This document shows positions 5,576-5,661 of a stretch of 5,661 nt of DNA, piece by piece. The notes below the pieces were generated by a model, which saw nothing but the letters and a program-made list of their open reading frames with translations, made no database searches and was not told the DNA's origin. The position numbers and the translations under genes are program-made. The DNA comes from Pseudomonadota bacterium (GTDB lineage Bacteria > Pseudomonadota > Gammaproteobacteria > Burkholderiales > Burkholderiaceae_C): positions 1 through 5,661 of the forward strand of contig JAFAGF010000130.1 in the NCBI GenBank assembly GCA_023422975.1. The letters are read 5' to 3'. Within the stretch, counting starts at the first letter, position 1, and every line of letters begins with the position of its first letter.

Positions 5576-5661
5576 ATGACTACCGAGCATTTCACCGGCG
5601 TTACCCTGACCACCAAGGCCAATGTTTACTTTGACGGCAAGTGCGTCAGCCACAGCTTCAC
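5576..5661 (+). CDS. ppnP: Pyrimidine/purine nucleoside phosphorylase PpnP (YaiE/DUF1255), N-terminal part
   Basis: The 28 codons present read MTTEHFTGVTLTTKANVYFD followed by GKCVSHSF, which matches the start of the PpnP/YaiE family as found in betaproteobacteria; KANVYFDGKCVSH is the recognisable stretch. PpnP is a small cytoplasmic cupin-fold enzyme, normally about 95-105 residues. It cleaves nucleosides such as uridine, adenosine, guanosine and cytidine with phosphate to give the base and ribose 1-phosphate. The catalytic cupin core lies beyond the right edge. The start is chosen from family resemblance; no Shine-Dalgarno is visible. It lies 129 bases after the zipper protein gene and probably has its own promoter. 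Confidence 0.85.
   Translation, partial: MTTEHFTGVTLTTKANVYFDGKCVSHSF

Overview
The window looks like chromosomal housekeeping DNA from a betaproteobacterium, most likely order Burkholderiales and family Comamonadaceae. This rests on moderately high G+C, the folC / SPOR-protein / cvpA / purF gene order, the style of the FolC, YffB and PpnP sequences, and the YcfJ-like surface proteins. The genus cannot be fixed from this sequence. No mobile element, tRNA, rRNA, CRISPR array or phage gene is visible.

Left part (1-3678, minus strand): four genes read leftwards in the order folC, dedD-like SPOR gene, cvpA, purF. Gaps are 23, 41 and 84 bases, so a single operon is likely. purF runs off the left edge and only its glutaminase half is present. 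The same order is known from E. coli (folC-dedD-cvpA-purF). It joins folate polyglutamylation, a septal peptidoglycan-binding membrane protein, the CvpA membrane protein and the first committed step of purine synthesis, which feed one-carbon/purine metabolism and the cell envelope. The cvpA-purF gap holds a perfect 6-bp hairpin just upstream of the purF start.

Middle (3679-4061): a very short divergent region separates folC from a plus-strand gene for a YffB/ArsC-family thioredoxin-fold protein. Promoters here must lie partly inside the neighbouring coding sequence.

Right part (4139-5446, plus strand): two adjacent exported proteins are clear paralogs of the E. coli YcfJ type. The second has the usual two glycine-zipper segments, separated by an unusual linker made only of Ser, Tyr, Gly, His, Arg and Asn. 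The first is the same protein with the whole zipper module missing, so its two flanking conserved blocks sit almost side by side. Both have clear AAGGAG ribosome binding sites, which the metabolic genes lack. This pair is the most interesting part of the window.

Right edge (5576-5661): the first 28 codons of ppnP, a cupin-type nucleoside phosphorylase, with a possible -10 element upstream. I found no convincing wholly new system. The best leads are the zipper-less/zippered paralog pair and its His/Gly/Tyr/Arg linker.
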